Source: Deroplatys truncata (lineage: Eukaryota > Arthropoda > Insecta > Mantodea > Mantidae). Taken from it: a stretch of 64,000 nucleotides of DNA. The notes below the pieces were generated by a model, which was not told the origin of the DNA, searched no databases, and saw only the letters and a list, made by a program, of their open reading frames with translations. This document shows positions 46,103 through 58,624 of this stretch, piece by piece. Position 1 is the stretch's first letter. Every line of letters starts with the position of its first letter. The translations under genes and the position numbers were made by a program. Location of the stretch: contig CM060990.1 of NCBI GenBank assembly GCA_030765065.1, positions 282,747,341 through 282,811,340 on the forward strand. Direction: 5' to 3'.

Positions 46103-46787
46103 TGTCACGTTATACCGGTAAGAAGCTGGGTCTTGAATTTATAATTACACACCAATTGGTGATATCTTAATATTCGGTCACATTCTTCTAAATTTATGTA
46201 GAATCTTATTCTACTTATTTCTTAGTTTATGATATTTCTGTTAATCTTGTGTACGTGACTGGACGCTAGCGGTTGCTTATTTCCTAGGAGTGTTTCTTGG
46301 GATTTACAGTGACGTCAACTTCCCCATGGAAACTCATGGAACAATGTTCCAGAAATGAATATGTGTATCCGGGAAAGTCATCCGCTCTTGCGTAACTCTA
46401 GGGCGGCTTCGAACCATATACGGTAATATACGCTCGGACAATAGAAGCCGGGCTTCTATATAAGCAAGCGAGCGAAGCCGCTCGGGGGTCTTGCTCTTCT
46501 TAGTACGCATGGGAATCGTGTACCGCTGGTCACGATTGACCTCGACTTGCAACTCCTTCCGGCGCCACGCACATATCTCCAAGGTAAGCCCAGAAGGGTA
46601 TTATTAGTAATAGCTTTTACTATCTGAAGTCATGTAGGTACAAAGTCATTGCCAAAATATTGTAAGTCACCATCTCAGGGTTTCCCGTCAAAATATATTC
46701 ATGCAGTCAGTAGCTTAAGCGAGTGTCTTTGCCTTCTGATCCTGTCCACCTACGCTTCCCGATCACACCCAGTGGTGGGTTGTGACA
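46103..46787 (+). repeat. 3' LTR
   Basis: A 685-bp LTR, the partner of 9327-10023, about 98% identical by eye plus one roughly 12-bp indel just upstream of the TATA box. The TATA box (46456-46463) and the AAG|GTAAGC donor are kept. It is followed by the second copy of the ATAT target duplication. Confidence 0.95.
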
Positions 46788-48601
46788 ATATAGCTTTCTT
46801 CAGAGCTAGGAATTACTTCCACGCTCTCACTAGTGCATCCCAGCTCCTTAACAATGAAGTGTGAGTCATTTCCACTGAGGTTGTGCATGAGGACTGGAAT
46901 GTATTTAGGTGTTTTGCAAGCTAAATTACATTCATTATGTAGACTTCCACGATATTCCCCGCTGATATGATCATGGTCGCGTACTTTGTAGTTCTCTTCA
47001 GTAAAGGTTTTTCCACACAAGTAGCACACTGTAGAGGAGTTGAAATCCAGCTGCTGTTGATCCGTAAGTTTCAAAGGCATGACAGATTTGTATATATTAT
47101 TAATTTCCTTTGCAAGGAACGAGAGGTATTCCATAAACTTCTGAGCAGCATCAACACCACGATATACATAGGGATGCTTAGGAAGACCAGTTTCCAGATG
47201 TTCAACGTCGGATGACGGTTTAACGTAAACGCAAAAACTCATGGGTACATGCTGCTGATAAGGAGCTGTATATGAAGTTTCAGGATTGGGGAGACATGTA
47301 TGACATGGAGCGAGAATGCTTTCAAAGTCAGCGTAGATGACGTAAGGTAGTTTCAGCATCCTTTCAACATTTTTAAACTGACAATCGATTTCTCCTTTGT
47401 AGGCATAACTACCCTTGCAATACCATGTTGATTACAGACGGATGCATGTTCTTCTTGTAGTTTTTCCAGTCCACTTCGTCCGCATTGATCATGAAAATGT
47501 GTAAAACAACGCTTACAGGTATAAACACGTGTATTATGCTTAGTTTTCTGACGTCGAATAAGTTTATCAAAATTCTTTATATATACGTAGTGATGTTTTC
47601 CACTACTGTCGCTCAATAGTAAGAGGTCACGGTGTTCAGGTAGTTCAGTCTCAGCTACCTTTATCGGGTACACTTCTTGCTTCTCATCCAAGCCGAAGAC
47701 ATTGATAGACATACTGTTAAGCTTCTCAAATTTAGGTATCTCTGAAAGCGGAGTTGAACAAGTAACACAGCTGAAGTCATATTTATTTTTAAGCTGCTTG
47801 TATTTGCTCGGCCGTGGCGCATTCTTCTCAACAAATTTGGCCAATACAGAATATATAAAACATTGCTCATCCTTATAGTTTTGGACGTTAATGCAGAGCT
47901 TCTTTAGCTCCAACAGATAGAGGTAGGGGTATGTAGCTACTTCCTCGTAGCGGATTGTACTTGTTAATACGAAGGCGCACCCCTTCCACAGCAAGCAGAG
48001 CCCAATTGGTTCCCTTTAGTTGTGATTCCTCCATTTCAGTAACCAATTTCTCCATTTTGGTTTCCAGCATAGAGTCCAGATCCGTTTCTAGGAAAACAGC
48101 TTGATTTCTGGTTTTAAATGTCTTGTCACAGGTTTCTCCGATACTGTTAACAAATCTACACTCAGCTAACAGATTAATTTTCAAACTCTTGTGAATACCA
48201 AGTTCTTTATGCACGGCCTGGATTATCCGCTGTTTTGCTTCATGCAGGTACATATTCAGATCCTTAGTTGATTCACGGCGTATAAAATACGATTTCAAGC
48301 GTCCATGGAATGAAGTTTCATATTCTTTCATGTCACACTCCTCCATTGTAGATAACAACTCTTGTTTTGTAGGTTCTAATCTACGTTTCTTCTCAGGCAT
48401 GGTTATTTCGCACGCATCTTCGTGTCGTCGGCCCTTATAACTGTCTTTGAAGACTGCATTGCAGTATTTACACTTGAAGAGCTTCTTACCACGTACCTCA
48501 TGCCTTCTCTTATCATAACCGCGAACAAACCCTTTGCCGCTTTTACCACAAGAATATCCTGTTGCACTAGGAATGATATCCTTATATGAGGACTTATTCA
48601 T
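46788..48601 (-). pseudogene. polB: Family B DNA polymerase, N-terminal half (PAL-A left arm)
   Basis: N-terminal half of the PAL-A left-arm polymerase, reading away from the palindrome centre until the LTR insertion at 46788. It contains the N-terminal zinc-finger region (the first finger has Ser in place of the second Cys: SCGKSGKGF), the exonuclease I motif YADFES, the CYLC...RDHDHISGEYRG module and the exonuclease II region, here LSGNDSHF. Frame changes occur near 47930 (shared with the right arm) and near 47385 (left arm only; one base missing compared with the right arm). Translation would stop after 237 codons. Confidence 0.88.
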
Positions 48602-49110
48602 CTTTACTGCGATGTAATAGCGTATTAATCCTTCTTTAAGGTAATGTACTCCTCTTCACCTTGATAACACTTTATATTATTTTCTGAGAGAACGAAGTTG
48701 TCACCTCGGAGATACCTAGCAGAATGAAGTCCAATGTCGTGGATCCTGCTATTTATAGAGGAGGCACGTACCTTTTTTGATTAATTGTCTAACGTATTAA
48801 TCCTTCTTCAAGGAAATGTACTCTTCTTCACATTGATAACACTTTAGATTATTTTCTGAGAGAACGATGTTATCACCTCGGAGATACCTAGCAGCATGAA
48901 CTCCAATGTCAGAGATCCTGCTATTTATAGAGGAGGCACGTTCCTTTTTTGATTAATTGTATAACGTATTAATCCTTCTTCAAGGAAATGTACACCTCTT
49001 CACCTTGATAACACTTTATATTATTTTCTGAGAGATCAGCGATGTTAACACGTCAGAGATAGCTAGCAGAATGAAGGCCAATGCCCGAGATCGTGCTATT
49101 TAAAAAGGAG
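48602..49110 (-). promoter_or_regulatory. Triplicated polB promoter (PAL-A left arm)
   Basis: Three tandem copies of a 170-175-bp unit. Each has a TATA-type box (minus strand, at 48757-48750, 48929-48922 and a decayed TTTAAATA at 49104-49097) and a TCATTC/TTCATG initiator about 30 nt on. Each also has the block CTTCAAGGAAATGTACTC and variants. PAL-B has a single copy. Confidence 0.75.
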
Positions 49111-49439
49111 ACACAGACCTTTTTTGATAGGTTTTGTATTGAATTGTTAATACTAAAATGATGATTAAGCGTCTAAACTCATATATTTAAAAAAAAGGTG
49201 TTAGACAGATGTTCGGACGTATTCGTAGGTCTTCGAGCATGTTCAGGTATTTAGAGCGTTGATCAGAGGTATTTATGTATGTTTATACATGATTGGAGGT
49301 GTGTGCGTTCGCATGTGTGAGGAGATGCAGAGTAGCTAGTAAGGCTGATGAACGACCTGTTAACAGAGCAAGGAACAAGTGTTTCTAAACAAACAATCAG
49401 CTAGAATCACAAAGATACAAATGAAATAGACTGAAAGGA

Positions 49440-50400
49440 AATCGTGATAGCAAACACCTTACAGCATTCGACAGCAGCCAAGCAAAAACCATGAAAAGAT
49501 CTGTGATCAGAGTAAACGACAGACAGAAATCTAACCCCTGAACCCTAGAAATTTACGTGAAAAATGTAAATAAAAATGGATTGAAAGGGAATCGTGACAG
49601 CAAATGCCACTACAGCATTCGACAACAGACCAGAGGAAAAACCACAAAAAATCGAGATCAGAGTAAACGACAGGCAGAAATCTAACCCCTGAACCCTAGA
49701 AATTTACGTGGGAAATGTAAATAAAATGGATTGAAAGGGAATCGTGATAGCAAATACCACTACAGCATTCGAGAGCAGACCAGCGAAAACCATGAAAAGA
49801 TCCGCGATCAGAGTAAACAATCGTTGGAAATCTAACCCTGTACCCTAGAAATATACGTGAAAAATGCAAATAAAATGGATTGAAAGGGAATCGTGATAGC
49901 AAATACCACTACAGCATTCGCCTGCAGACCAGGGAGAACCATGAAAAGATCCGCGATCAGAGTAAACAATCGTTGGAAATCTAACCCTGAACCCTAGAAA
50001 TTTACGTGAAAAATGCAAATAAAATGGATTGAAAGGGAATCGTGATAGCAAATACCACTACAGCATTCGACAGTAGACCAGCGAAAACCATGAAAAAATC
50101 CGCGATCAGAGTAAACAATCGTTAGAAATATAACCCCTGAACCCTAGAAATTTACGTGAAAAATGCAAATAAAATGGATTGAAAGGGAATCGTGATAGCA
50201 AATACCACTACAGCATTCGACAGCAGACCAGCAAAAACCATGAAAAGATCTGCGATCAGAGTAAACAATCGTTGGAAATCTAACCCCTGAACCCTAGAAA
50301 TTTACGTGAAAAATGCAAATAAAATGGATTTAAAGGGAATGGTAATAGCAAATACTACTACAGCATTCGACGGCAGACGGGCGAAAATCGTGAGAAACCT
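49440..50400. repeat. PAL-A left 149-bp tandem array
   Basis: About six units of 149 bp, each with TAGAAATTTACGTGAAAAATG, here cut to its core, and GGGAATCGTGATAGCAAATA. Short open frames repeat every 149 bp and are not genes. Mirror at 52860-53830. Confidence 0.93.
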
Positions 50401-50490
50401 AAGGCCAGAGTACTCGTCCCTACGGGAATCGAATCCGAGACCTCCCGGATGCAAAGTGCTAACGTTATGGACTAAACAAAACAGTAAAAA
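50395..50490 (-). repeat. tRNA-like sequence in PAL-A left arm
   Basis: On the minus strand TAACGTTAGCACTTTGCAT is followed by CTCGGATTCGATTCCCG, a T-arm/B-box with a perfect short stem. The D-arm part matches an A box only loosely. It is probably a tRNA-derived SINE head. Mirror at 52760-52855. Confidence 0.5.
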
Positions 50491-50499
50491 CAGACCTCA

Positions 50500-51598
50500 T
50501 TCGCAGTCGACAATGCTTAAACATGTTAACTTTCACCATATCACGTCACAGTTGGGGACAGTTTGACTATCGCCATGTCGAGACATGCACGTTTTAGGCA
50601 TCTCATAACAAGAGAAGCATATTCTAGCGTCATATACAAAAGTTTCATGCCAACGTACTCACTACGCTCGCAAAGATAATCTAAAATTTCATCCTTGAAA
50701 TACTTTGGAAATAGCGTAGAAGCTTTTCCACCCTTATTTAATTAAATTCAAGTGTATACCCTATTATTTAGTGATTTTTTCAATAGTTTCTTCCTCTCAT
50801 CTCAATCATTCTTCAAAGAATCAGTGTACAATATGCATTTTTATACGTTTTAATGTTCGTTTATTTTTAAAACCGCTGCATTTGCCTGTAATTACGAGCA
50901 ATAATTTTTTTTCAGATTTACACCGATTTTTAGCTTGTAGAATCGAATTAGGAAATGTTTTAATAAATGTATTGTATTTTTTTAGCTTTAAGTATCTACA
51001 TTTTTAAAGTTAGCATGCCCGTGAATTGTATTTAGCGTAAAGATTATCATATATCAGTTTTAAATCCCTCTTCTTAAATATAATGTATCGCAATCCATTT
51101 TTAAAATCAAATCATACATGCGTTTAATGCATATAATGGATGTCTTCATATACCCAATATGGCTGCCATGCACGTTAAACATTCAATATGGACGCGTCAG
51201 GCATCTTTTTCATTGAAAATGCTTCCGACTCTCTCCGCTAGGTGGAGCGCATGATGCCTGCTACGAGGATGGAGGGGGACAAAACAGATTTATTTACGCC
51301 TGCATTGAAGATACCAGTCGGCCTGAGAGCCTCGTTCAGGGAGGTCGTATAGCTTTCGCAGCCATGTTAATACGCATCGTCCTATCGCGTGTTCGTTACG
51401 TAATTCTTTTTTTACCTTTCTTAGTCATACATTCATCTAAGAGATATAATATTCGTCAGGATGACAGATGTCCACATATACATAACAAAGAAATTAGTTA
51501 CTGATATAAATGTAATATCGTACGTTCACCATTTTATTTTAATTACTTTTTTTATTTTATTCGAGGATGACTTTGTATTCATGTCACTGGATTCAATC
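50500..51598. other. PAL-A left inner arm without genes
   Basis: AT-rich single-copy part of the arm between the tRNA-like motif and the palindrome centre; mirrored at 51648-52750. No coding region. Short frames are symmetrical accidents. Confidence 0.6.
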
Positions 51599-51647
51599 CT
51601 AGTCCGCGCGTTATTGATTGTTGTTCCAAGTCGGACTGGAGGACCAT
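51599..51647. other. PAL-A palindrome centre (loop)
   Basis: A 49-nt non-palindromic spacer between ACTGGATTCAATC and its inverted copy. A small AGTCCG/CGGACT stem can form inside it. Confidence 0.85.
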
Positions 51648-52750
51648 GATTGAATCCAGTGACATGAATACAAAGTCTTCCTCGAATAAAATAAAAAAGT
51701 AATTAAAATAAAATGGTGAACGTACGATATTACATTTATATCAGTAACTAATTTCTTTGTTATGTATATGTGGACATCTGTCATCCTGACGAATATTATA
51801 TCTCTTAGATGAATGTATGACTAAGAAAGGTAAAAAAAAGAATTACGTAACGAACACGCGATAGGACGATGCGTATTAACATGGCTGCGAAAACTATACG
51901 ACCTCCCTGAACGAGGCTCTCAGGCCGACCGGTATCTTCAATGCAGGCGTAAATAAATCTGTTTTGTCCCCCTCCATCCTCGTAGCAGGCATCATGCGCT
52001 CCACCTAGCGGAGAGAGTCGGAAGCATGTTCAATGAAAAAGATGCCTGACGCGTCCATATTGAATGTTTAACGTGCATGGCAGCCATATTGGGTATATGA
52101 AGACATCCATTATATGCATTAAACGCATGTATGATTTGATTTTAAAAATGGATTGCGATACATTATATTTAAGAAGAGGGATTTAAAACTGATATATGAT
52201 AATCTTTACGCTAAATACAATTCACGGGCATGCTAACTTTAAAAATGTAGATACTTAAAGCTAAAAAAAATACAATACATTTATTAAAACATTTCCTAAT
52301 TCGATTCTACAAGCTAAAAATCGGTGTAAATCTGAAAAAAAAATTATTGCTCGTAATTACAGGCAAATGCAGCGGTTTTAAAAATAAACGAACATTAAGA
52401 CGTATAAAAATGCATATTGTACACTGATTCTTTGAAGAATGATTGAGATGAGAGGAAGAAACTATTGAAAAAATCACTAAATAATAGGGTATATACATGA
52501 ATTTAATTAAATAAGGGTGGAAAGCTTCTACGCTATTTCCAAAGTATTTCAAGGATGAAATTTTAGATTATCTTTGCGAGCGTAGTGAGTACGTTGGCAT
52601 GAAACTTCTGTGTATGACGCTAGAATATGCTTCTCTTGTTATGAGATGCCTAAAACGTGCATGTCTCGACATGTCGGCAATAGTCAAACTGTCCCCAACT
52701 GTGACGTGATATGGTGAAAGTTAACATGTTTAAGCATTGTCGACTGCGAA
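51648..52750. other. PAL-A right inner arm without genes
   Basis: Inverted copy of 50500-51598 with scattered substitutions, so these arms are visibly more diverged than those of PAL-B. No gene. Confidence 0.6.
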
Positions 52751-52759
52751 TGAGGTCTG

Positions 52760-52855
52760 TTTTTACTGTTTTGTTTAGTCAATAACGTTAGCACTTTGCA
52801 TCCGGGAGGTCTCGGATTCGATTCCCGTAGGGACGAGTACTCTGGCCTTAGGTTT
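52760..52855 (+). repeat. tRNA-like sequence in PAL-A right arm
   Basis: Mirror of 50395-50490, in tRNA orientation on the plus strand, with the B-box CGGATTCGATTCCCG near 52811. Confidence 0.5.
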
Positions 52856-52859
52856 CTCA

Positions 52860-53830
52860 CGATTTTCGCTGGTCTGCCGTCGAATGCTGTAGTGGTATTT
52901 GCTATCACGATTCCCTTTCAATCCATTTTATTTGCACTTTTCACGTAAATTTCAAGGGTTCAGGGGTTAGATTTCCAACGATTGTTTACTCTGATCGCGG
53001 ATCTTTTCATGGTTTTCGCTGGTCTGCTGTCGAATGCTGTAGTGGTATTTGCTAACACGATTCCCTTTCAATCCATTTTATTTGCATTTTTCACGTAAAT
53101 TTCTAGGGTTCAGGGTTAGATTTCCAACGATTGTTTACTCTGATCACGGATTTTTTCATGGTTTTCGCTGGTCTGCTGTCGAATGCTGTAGTGGTATTTG
53201 CTATCACGATTCCCTTTCAATCCATTTTATTTGCATTTTTCACGTAAATTTCTAGGGTTCAGGGTTAGATTTCCAACGATTGTTTACTCTGATCGCGGAT
53301 CTTTTCATGGTTCTCCCTGGTCTGCAGGCGAATGCTGTAGTGGTATTTGCTATCACGATTCCCTTTCAATCCATTTTATTTGCATTTTTCACGTAAATTT
53401 CTAGGGTACAGGGTTAGATTTCCAACGATTGTTTACTCTGATCGCGGATCTTTTCATGGTTTTCGCTGGTCTGCTCTGGAATGCTGTAGTGGTATTTGCT
53501 ATCACGATTCCCTTTCAATCCATTTTATTTGCATTTTCACGTAAATTTCTAGGGTTCAGGGGTTAGATTTCTGTCTGTCGTTTACTCTGATCACGATTTT
53601 TCTTGGTTTTTCCTCTGGTCTGTTGTCGAATGCTGTAGCGGCATTTGCTGTCACGATTCCCTTTCAATCCATTTTTATTTACATTTTTCACGTAAATTTC
53701 TAGGGTTCAGGCGTTAGATTTCTGTCTGTCGTTTACTCTGATCACAGATCTTTTCATGGTTTTCGCTTGGCTGCTGTCGAATGCTGTAGGGTGTTTGCTA
53801 TCACGATTTCCTTTCAGTCTATTTCATTTG
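52860..53830. repeat. PAL-A right 149-bp tandem array
   Basis: Inverted copy of the left 149-bp array, about six units, with small differences between units and between arms. Confidence 0.93.
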
Positions 53831-54129
53831 TATCTTTGTGATTCTAGCTGATTGCTTGCTTAGAAACACTTGTTCCTTGCTCTGTTAACAGGTCGTCCAT
53901 CAGCCTTACTAGCTACTCTGCATCTCCTCACACATGCGAACGCACACACCTCCAATCATGTATAAACATACATAAATACCTCTGATCAACGCTCTAAATA
54001 CCTGAATATGCTCGAAGAGCTACTAATACGTCCGAAGATCTGTCTAACACCTTTTTTTTAAATATATGAGTTTAGACGCTTAATCATCATTTTAGTATTA
54101 AAAATTCAATACAAAACCTATCAAAAAAG

Positions 54130-54646
54130 GTCTGTGTCTCCTCTTTAAATAGCACGATCTCGGGCATTGGCCTTCATTCTGCTAGCTATCTCTGACGTGT
54201 TAACATCGCTGGTCTCTCAGAAAATAATATAAAGTGTTATCAAGGTGCAGAGGTGTACATTTCCTTGAAGAAGGATTAATACGTTATACAATTAATCAAA
54301 AAAGGTACGTGCCTCCTCTATAAATAGCAGGATCTCTGACATTGGAGTTCATGCTGCTAGGTATCTCCGAGGTGATAACATCGTTCTCTCAGAAAATAAT
54401 CTAAAGTGTTATCAATGTGAAGAAGAGTACATTTCCTTGAAGAAGGATTAATACGTTAGACAATTAATCAAAAAAGGTACGTGCCTCCTCTATAAATAGC
54501 AGGATCCACGACATTGGACTTCATTCTGCTAGGTATCTCCGAGGTGACAACTTCGTTCTCTCAGAAAATAATATAAAGTGTTATCAAGGTGAAGAGGAGT
54601 ACATTACCTTAAAGAAGGATTAATACGCTATTACATCGCAGTAAAG
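54130..54646 (+). promoter_or_regulatory. Triplicated polB promoter (PAL-A right arm)
   Basis: Three units with TATA-type boxes at 54144 (TTTAAATA), 54319 (TATAAATA) and 54491 (TATAAATA), each followed about 30 nt later by TCATT/TTCATG. The last unit leads into the polB ATG at 54647. Confidence 0.75.
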
Positions 54647-57600
54647 ATGAATAAGTCCTCATATAAGGATATCATTCCTAGTGCAACAGGATATTCTTGT
54701 GGTAAAAGCGGCAAAGGGTTTGTTCGCGGTTATGATAAGAGAAGGCATGAGGTACGTGGTAAGAAGCTCTACAAGTGTAAATACTGTAATGCAGTCTTCA
54801 AAGACAGTTATAAGGGCCGACGACACGAAGATGCGTGCGAAATAACCATGCCTGAGAAGAAACGTAGATTAGAACCTACAAAACAAGAGTTGTTATCTAC
54901 AATGGAGGAGTGTGACATGAAAGAATATGAAACTTCATTCCATGGACGCTTGAAATCGTATTTTATACGCTGTGAATCAACTAAGGATCTGAATATGTAC
55001 CTGCATGAAGCAAAACAGCGGATAATCCAGGCCGTGCATAAAGAACTTGGTATTCACAAGAGTTTGAAAATTAATCTGTTAGCTGAGTGTAGATTTGTTA
55101 ACAGTATCGGAGAAACCTGTGACAAGACATTTAAAACCAGAAATCAAGCTGTTTTCCTAGAAACGGATCTGGACTCTATGCTGGAAACCAAAATGAAGAA
55201 ATTGGTTACTGAAATGGAGGAATCACAACTAAAGGGAACCAATTGGGCTCTGCTTGCTGTGGAAGGGGTGCGCTTTCGTATTAACAAGTACAATCCGCTA
55301 CGAGGAAGTAGCTACATACCCCTACCTCTATCTGTTGGAGCTAAAGAAGCTCTGCATTAACGTCCAAAACTATAAGGATGAGCAATGTTTTATATATTCT
55401 GTATTGGCCAAATTTGTTGAGAAGAATGCGCCACGGCCGAGCAAATACAAGCAGCTTAAAAATAAATATGACTTCAGCTGTGTTACTTGTTCAACTCCGC
55501 TTTCAGAGATACCTAAATTTGAGAAGCTTAACAGTATGTCTAATCAATGTCTTCGGCTTGGATGAGAAGCAAGAAGTGTACCCGATAAAGGTAGCTGAGA
55601 CTGAACTACCTGAACACCGTGACCTCTTACTATTGAGCGACAGTAGTGGAAAACATCACTACGTATATATAAAGAATTTTGATAAACTTATTCGACGTCA
55701 GAAAACTAAGCATAATACACGTGTTTATACCTGTAAGCGTTGTTTTACACATTTTGATGATCAATGCGGACGAAGTGGACTGGAAAAACTACAAGAAGTA
55801 CATGCATCCGTCTGTAATCAACATGGTATTGCAAGGGTAGTTATGCCTACAAAGGAGAAATCGATTGTACAGTTTAAAAATGTTGAAAGGATGCTGAAAC
55901 TACCTTACGTCATCTACGCTGACTTTGAAAGCATTCTCGCTCCATGTCATACATGTCTCCCCAATCCTGAAACTTCATATACAGCTCCTTATCAGCAGCA
56001 TGTACCCATGAGTTTCTGCGTTTACGTTAAACCGTCATCCGACGTTGAACATCTGGAAACTGGTGTTCCTAAGCATCCCTATGTATATCGTGGTGTTGAT
56101 GCTGCTCAGAAGTTTATGGAATACCTCTCGTTCCTTGCAAAGGAAATTAATAATATATACAAATCTGTCATGCCTCTGAAACTTACAGATCAACAGCAGC
56201 TGGATTTCAACTCCTCTACAGTGTGCTACTTGTGTGGAAAAACCTTTACTGAAGAGAACTACAAAGTACGCGACCATGATCACATCAGCGGGGAATATCG
56301 TGGAAGTCTACATAATGAATGTAATTTAGCTTGCAAAACACCTAAATATATTCCAGTCCTCATGCACAATCTCAGTGGATATGACTCACACTGCATTGTT
56401 AAGGAGCTGGGATGCACTAGTCAGAGGGTGGAAGTAATTCGTAGCTCTGAAGAAAGCTATATATCATTCTCCAAGTATGTGGGAGATATAAAGCTCCGGT
56501 TTGTGGATAGCTTCCGATTCCTCAGTACAAGCCTGGATAAGCTGGTGAAAAATCTGACATGGTATCCTGAAACACTGAAACACTTCGGAGAAGACAAATT
56601 GAAGTTGATGACTCGTAAGGGGGTATTTTCCTATGATTACATCACTTCATGGGATGTTTTGAACGAAACCTGCTTGCCTCCTAAGGACTCCTTGTACAAT
56701 AAACTAAATGAAGAGGAAATTAGTGATGCAGACTACGTTCATGCTAAAAATGTATGGGAGCTGTTTATTGTCAGAAACCTGGGCGAGTACAGCGACCTCT
56801 ACTTAACCTCTGATGTGCTTCTCCTAGCTGATGTCTTTGAGACATTTAGGGAGCAAACACTCAAAACACACAAAGTCGACCCTGCACATTATTTCACCTC
56901 TCCAGGAATTACATGTGATGCCATGTTACTGTACACTGGAATTCAGCTGGAATTGTTATAGGATTATGATCAATTACTCATGGTGGAATCTGGTATAAGA
57001 GGAGGTTTATGTCAAGTTTCCCACCGCTATGCAGAGGCTAATAACACCTACATGGAGAAGTATGGTCCGTCGAGACCAACCCAATTTATTACCTATGAGG
57101 ACTCCAACAACCAATATGGGTGGGCAATGAGTCACGCTCTCCCTTATGGTGGATTTGAGTGGGTATCGCCTGAAAAAATTGACTTAGAAAGACTACAAGA
57201 AGATGATCCTTACGGCTACATATTAGAAGTCGACATCGAGTATCCTGTAGAACTTCACGATCTACACAACGATCTACCTTTCCTGCCTGAGTGTATGGCG
57301 CCTAAGGACTCTCCTACAAAGAAACTGATACGTCATCTAGGACCTCGAAATAAGTATGTACTACATTACATGGCGTTGAAGCAAGCTCTTGATCATGGAC
57401 TACGGCTAACAAAAATCCGTCGTGTGCTACAATTCCAACAGTCTCGATGGTTAAAACCGTATGTGGAATTTAACAACAGACTACGACAACAGGCCGCAAA
57501 TGATTTTGAGAAGGATCTCTACAAATTGTTCAACAATGCTATGTTCGGAAAAACTATGGAGAACCTGCGTAATCGTATGGATATACGGCTGGTGACAAAT

Positions 57601-58305
57601 GAGAAGACTCTGGAAAAGTTAATTGCAAAGCCAACGTTTATCGACAGGACTATATATGCTTCTAATCTAGCTGCTGTACATATGGCTTCCCCACAGATCG
57701 TGTTCAACAAGCCTATATACATCGGTATGAGTGTGTTGGATATCTCCAAGACATTAATGTACCGGTATCACTATGATGTGTTGTTACCGTATTATGGAGC
57801 TGAAAACCTGAAGCTTATGTATATGGACACTGATTCCTTCATTCATCGTGTTACAACTGAAGATGTGTACCAGGATAAGCTACGTTTTCTTGAGCACCTA
57901 GATACTGCTGATTATCCTACAAGCCATATATGCTATTCACCTCTAAACAAGAAGGTACTTGGGAAATTTAAAGATGAGGCTAATAGTAAAATCATACAAC
58001 GCTTTGTAGGGCTACGACCTAAAATGTATGCCCTAGATATCGACGGTTCAATGATAAAAAAGATTAAAGGTATAAAACGTAGTGTTATTAAGCAGTACGT
58101 CACGTTCGAGAGCTATACTGACTGCCTTAAAACCAGAGAAATTATCAGAATGCCCATGAATCTGATCCTGTCGCGACAGCATGCTCTTGCCACAGTACAA
58201 GTGAATAAAATTACATTGACACCATACGACGATAAAAGAATTATTGCTGAGGACGGTATAACGACATACGCCTATGGACATTACAGCATTACAAGCAGTG
58301 CATAA
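54647..58305 (+). pseudogene. polB: Family B DNA polymerase (PAL-A right arm), several lesions
   Basis: The uninterrupted copy of the PAL-A polymerase, closely similar throughout to the PAL-B enzyme. All motifs are present: YADFES, the RDHDHISGEYRG module, SGYDSHC, YLTSDVLLLAD, EDSNNQYGW, NNAMFGK and YMDTDSF. Lesions: a frame change near 55335 (after SVGAKEALH, shared with the left arm), a one-base insertion near 55537 (right arm only) and a stop at 56959-56961 where the left arm has a Gln codon. The C-terminal 441 codons (56980-58305) are open and, unlike PAL-B, lack the internal TAA. It cannot make the full enzyme. Confidence 0.9.
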
Positions 58306-58510
58306 GAGAATGTAAGTCGAATATGAAGATTTTCTCTTGAGTCTACAATCTTAAAAAAATGGAGGTTAATCGTGTGCTGTATATGCAGCTAGCTGACGAC
58401 CAATGAAGAAAGAAGAAGATGGAAGGGAAGGTGGTAACCCTGCCATTAGGAGTAATCCTAGTGCTAGTCTCAAGCCTAGATAAAAAGGGGAGACACCTAC
58501 AACGAACTAA

Positions 58511-58516
58511 AATAAA
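58511..58516 (+). terminator. Poly(A) signal of PAL-A right polB
   Basis: AATAAA about 200 nt after the stop codon; mirror of 7269-7274. Confidence 0.6.
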
Positions 58517-58624
58517 GGTATGTTGATGTAAAACTTTTCAATTAAGACTCTCAAATAATAATAAAACCTGAATAAAACGTATCAATTTCACTAAAACAAC
58601 TCGAGGTTATCTCTGGTTAGGGAG

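Larger units (their letters stand above)
9327..46787 (+). mobile_element. Giant Ty3/gypsy (errantivirus-like) LTR element, interrupted by PAL-B
   Basis: It is bounded by LTRs with TGTCAC...GTGACA ends and an exact 4-bp target duplication ATAT (9323-9326 and 46788-46791). The right arm of PAL-A gives the empty site and confirms both breakpoints. Without PAL-B it is about 20.3 kb, two to three times a usual gypsy element. Order: LTR, gag, protease, RT/RNase H, integrase, ADAM-like metalloprotease, minus-strand two-exon gene, env1, env2, LTR. The LTRs differ by about 15 substitutions and one roughly 12-bp indel (counted by eye), so the insertion is not recent. The RT contains frameshifts, so this copy is not autonomous. 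Confidence 0.92.

Noticed and set aside
51461-51649. 62-codon frame at the PAL-A centre
   Set aside because: AT-rich chance frame running into the palindrome loop.
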